Shown here: positions 6,149 to 7,802 of the stretch, in pieces
How positions within the stretch are numbered: position 1 is the first letter of the stretch
How the letters are laid out: each line of letters begins with the position of its first letter
From: JBGTBQ01 sp041749275
GTDB lineage: Bacteria > Acidobacteriota > Blastocatellia > Pyrinomonadales > Pyrinomonadaceae
Direction of reading: 5' to 3'
Assembly: GCA_041749275.1 (NCBI GenBank)
Contig: JBGTBQ010000163.1
Coordinates: 1-7,802 of the forward strand
DNA length: 7,802 bases
Translations under genes and position numbers: made by a program
Notes under the pieces: generated by a model
Database searches by the model: none
What the model saw: the letters and a program-made list of their open reading frames with translations, nothing else
Told to the model about the DNA's origin: nothing

Positions 6149-7802
6149 TCAGTTGCTCGCCGCATCCATCATGTCCAGTTCGTTGAGCAACTCGCCGCCC
6201 ACGCTTTCGGCGAGCAGTTCGGCCACCGTCGCCGAAATCTGCGCGATGGTCGGAAGCTCGAAAAGCATTGCCGGAGACATCTCTATCGGGAAGATTTCGC
6301 GCAGCCTTGAGACGACCTGGATGCCGAGCAGCGAGTCGCCGCCGAGGACGAAGAAGTCGTCCTGCATGCCTATGCGGTCGATGCCGAGCAACTTCTCCCA
6401 GATCTCCGCGACCATCGCCTCGATCTCGTTGCGCGGCCCGACGTACTCGACCCCCGTCTCAGGCCGGGCGTGCGCCGGCTTGAGCAACTGCGCCTTGCCG
6501 ATCTCTTCGACCAGATTGGAATCCTTCGGCGACCACTTGGCGATCACGCTCGGCACGTCCAGCGGGGAGACGATCACCTGCGTGATGTCGTCGTGCGCCA
6601 TCACCCGCTTGAAGGCTTCGACGCCCTCGTCGGAGAGGATCGCGCCCGCGAGCATCTGGTCATTCGCCACGACCTTGCCGAACTCCTCACTGCTCAGGCT
6701 CTTCAACTGCGATGCCACGTCGTGCACGCGCCGCAATGTGTACTCCTCGATCTCGACCAGCCGCTCGCCGGCCTCGTCGAAGAGGGAGATGTCGAAAGTC
6801 AGGACGGGGGCCGCGTTGACCTCCTCCTTCCTCTCCCTGCAACGGATGTGGCTGTAGATCTTCTTGGTGAACGGGCGGAACATCTCGAACCGCTTGTAGG
6901 AGAGCGGCAGATAATTGCCTTCGCCGCCCGCCAGTTTCTTGGCGATGCCGACGGCCATGTCGAGCATCGCCGGGTGTATCTTGTAGTGGTTCAAGTCGGC
7001 GGCGAATTCGTCCGGCAGTTCGAGCAGGGCCACCCCCTCGTCGTCGCCGACGTAGGTACTCTTCAGACAATTCCAACGCGGCCCAACGTCAACGAACCTT
7101 CCTTCCGGTGCGTCCGCCGGGCCGTCGCCGGCTCTCACCTCGATCTCCTGCAAGGAACTGATGAGACCCGCGAGGTCGTACTCATGCGACACACCGTTGG
7201 TCGGGACGCCGATCTTCCCGCGCGCGTGCTCTTGAAGCTTGCTCTCCTGCCCGTCGCCCGACTCGTGTTTGCTCGTAACGCGGAACGAATAGCCGCTACC
7301 CTCCTCCTGCTTGAGCATGACGTGCACTTCTTTATTCTCGCCCGCCGCAACCATGAGCGGCGACAGGAAGTACATCTCTCTGATCTCGGCCCGTTCAGCC
7401 TTCGTATGCTCCTCGAACGCGGCCCTCACCATCTCAAGGTAGGCGGTACCCGGCAACGTGGCGTTGCCCATGATCTTGTGTTCGGAGAGAACCCACAGCC
7501 GCGAGGCACTCAAGTCTGACAGGTACACCTTCTCGGTTTCCGTCTCGCGCACGCACTGGTCGAGCAGCGGGTGCGCGATGTCCTTCGACACGGTCTTCTT
7601 CTGGCTGGCCTCCAGCCAGAACGGGCACGGCAGGTAGCCACGCTTCGCAACCGCGTCGACGGCCATGCCGACCTCGGCCCACGCGCCCCAGTTGATGGAT
7701 ACTCTCCGCCTCGCGCCACCCGCGCCGACCCCGCCCCGCGCCCACGCGTCCAGATACGCGTTCGCCCCGCAGTAGTCCACCTGCCCCAGCCCACCCCGCA
7801 CC
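6149..7802 (-). CDS. Modular type I polyketide synthase, C-terminal part: KR, DH, KR-like tail, ACP (5' end outside window)
   Basis: The open frame enters from the right edge; the GTG at 7801 is an internal Val codon, not a start. Residue numbers count from it. Residues 1-50 end a ketoreductase core: GQVDY...N with the likely catalytic Tyr10 and Asn14, then SINWGAWAEVGMA (35-47). Residues 77-360 are a double-hotdog dehydratase: HPLLD, the motif HKIMGNATLP with catalytic His108, VGPRW (239-243) and HPAMLD with catalytic Asp281. Residues 383-423 (SDEGVEAFKRV, then QVIVSPLDV) resemble the C-terminal helix and strand normally found at the end of a KR. Residues 457-530 are a carrier protein, LGGDSLLGIQ with phosphopantetheine Ser490. 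The protein ends with a short acidic tail; there is no thioesterase. Expected chemistry is NADPH reduction of the beta-keto group and water loss to an enoyl thioester on the ACP. KS and AT domains are presumably upstream. The permease gene starts 61 nt after the stop, so an operon is likely. Confidence 0.93.
   Translation of the reverse strand, partial: VRGGLGQVDYCGANAYLDAWARGGVGAGGARRRVSINWGAWAEVGMAVDAVAKRGYLPCPFWLEASQKKTVSKDIAHPLLDQCVRETETEKVYLSDLSASRLWVLSEHKIMGNATLPGTAYLEMVRAAFEEHTKAERAEIREMYFLSPLMVAAGENKEVHVMLKQEEGSGYSFRVTSKHESGDGQESKLQEHARGKIGVPTNGVSHEYDLAGLISSLQEIEVRAGDGPADAPEGRFVDVGPRWNCLKSTYVGDDEGVALLELPDEFAADLNHYKIHPAMLDMAVGIAKKLAGGEGNYLPLSYKRFEMFRPFTKKIYSHIRCRERKEEVNAAPVLTFDISLFDEAGERLVEIEEYTLRRVHDVASQLKSLSSEEFGKVVANDQMLAGAILSDEGVEAFKRVMAHDDITQVIVSPLDVPSVIAKWSPKDSNLVEEIGKAQLLKPAHARPETGVEYVGPRNEIEAMVAEIWEKLLGIDRIGMQDDFFVLGGDSLLGIQVVSRLREIFPIEMSPAMLFELPTIAQISATVAELLAESVGGELLNELDMMDAASN

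Noticed and set aside
6470..7519. 349-codon open frame on the plus strand
   Set aside because: Antisense to the PKS DH/ACP region, which has clear catalytic motifs on the minus strand; no domain recognised in the plus-strand product.
7799..7801. GTG at the right edge as the start of the PKS gene
   Set aside because: It lies inside the KR domain just before the catalytic GQVDY motif; the frame clearly continues beyond the window.

Overview
The window is GC-rich bacterial DNA in which every supportable gene lies on the minus strand, so transcription runs from the high-coordinate end to the low end. It looks like the middle of a hybrid polyketide/non-ribosomal lipopeptide cluster. The permease belongs to the type named 'acidobacterial duplicated orphan permease' (ADOP), which, together with the base composition, points to Acidobacteriota. 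That taxonomic call is inference only; no rRNA or other marker is present.

Layout in order of transcription: (1) 7802-6149, the 3' end of a modular type I polyketide synthase. It holds the end of a ketoreductase (KR) core, a dehydratase (DH), a stretch that reads like the missing C-terminal tail of the KR, and a carrier protein (ACP); there is no thioesterase. (2) A 61-nt gap with a nested stem-loop and the ribosome binding site of the next gene. (3) 6087-3640, a complete 815-residue MacB/FtsX-type permease with two copies of the permease module and no ATPase in view. (4) 3639-3504, an intergenic region with a strong candidate intrinsic terminator followed almost immediately by the ribosome binding site of the next gene. 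(5) 3503-1, a very long open frame that runs off the left edge (at least 1167 residues). I translated it directly from the complementary strand: it is a fatty acyl-AMP ligase (FAAL), an ACP, a condensation (C) domain and the first residues of an adenylation domain, with no frameshift or stop.

How the parts fit: the FAAL would adenylate a free fatty acid and load it on the adjacent ACP, and the C domain would join this acyl chain to the first amino acid, the usual start of lipopeptide synthesis. The upstream PKS module would reduce and dehydrate a beta-keto intermediate. The FAAL protein begins directly with its ligase domain and has no visible docking segment, so the PKS probably does not hand its product straight to it; gene order may not match assembly order. 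The permease may export or give resistance to the product.

The most unusual points are the apparent nesting of the DH within the KR, the terminator with almost no room for a promoter before the NRPS gene, and non-consensus residues in the C-domain (HHxxxDA) and DH (D-x-x-x-G) motifs. No RNA genes, insertion sequences, CRISPR arrays or long repeats were seen.
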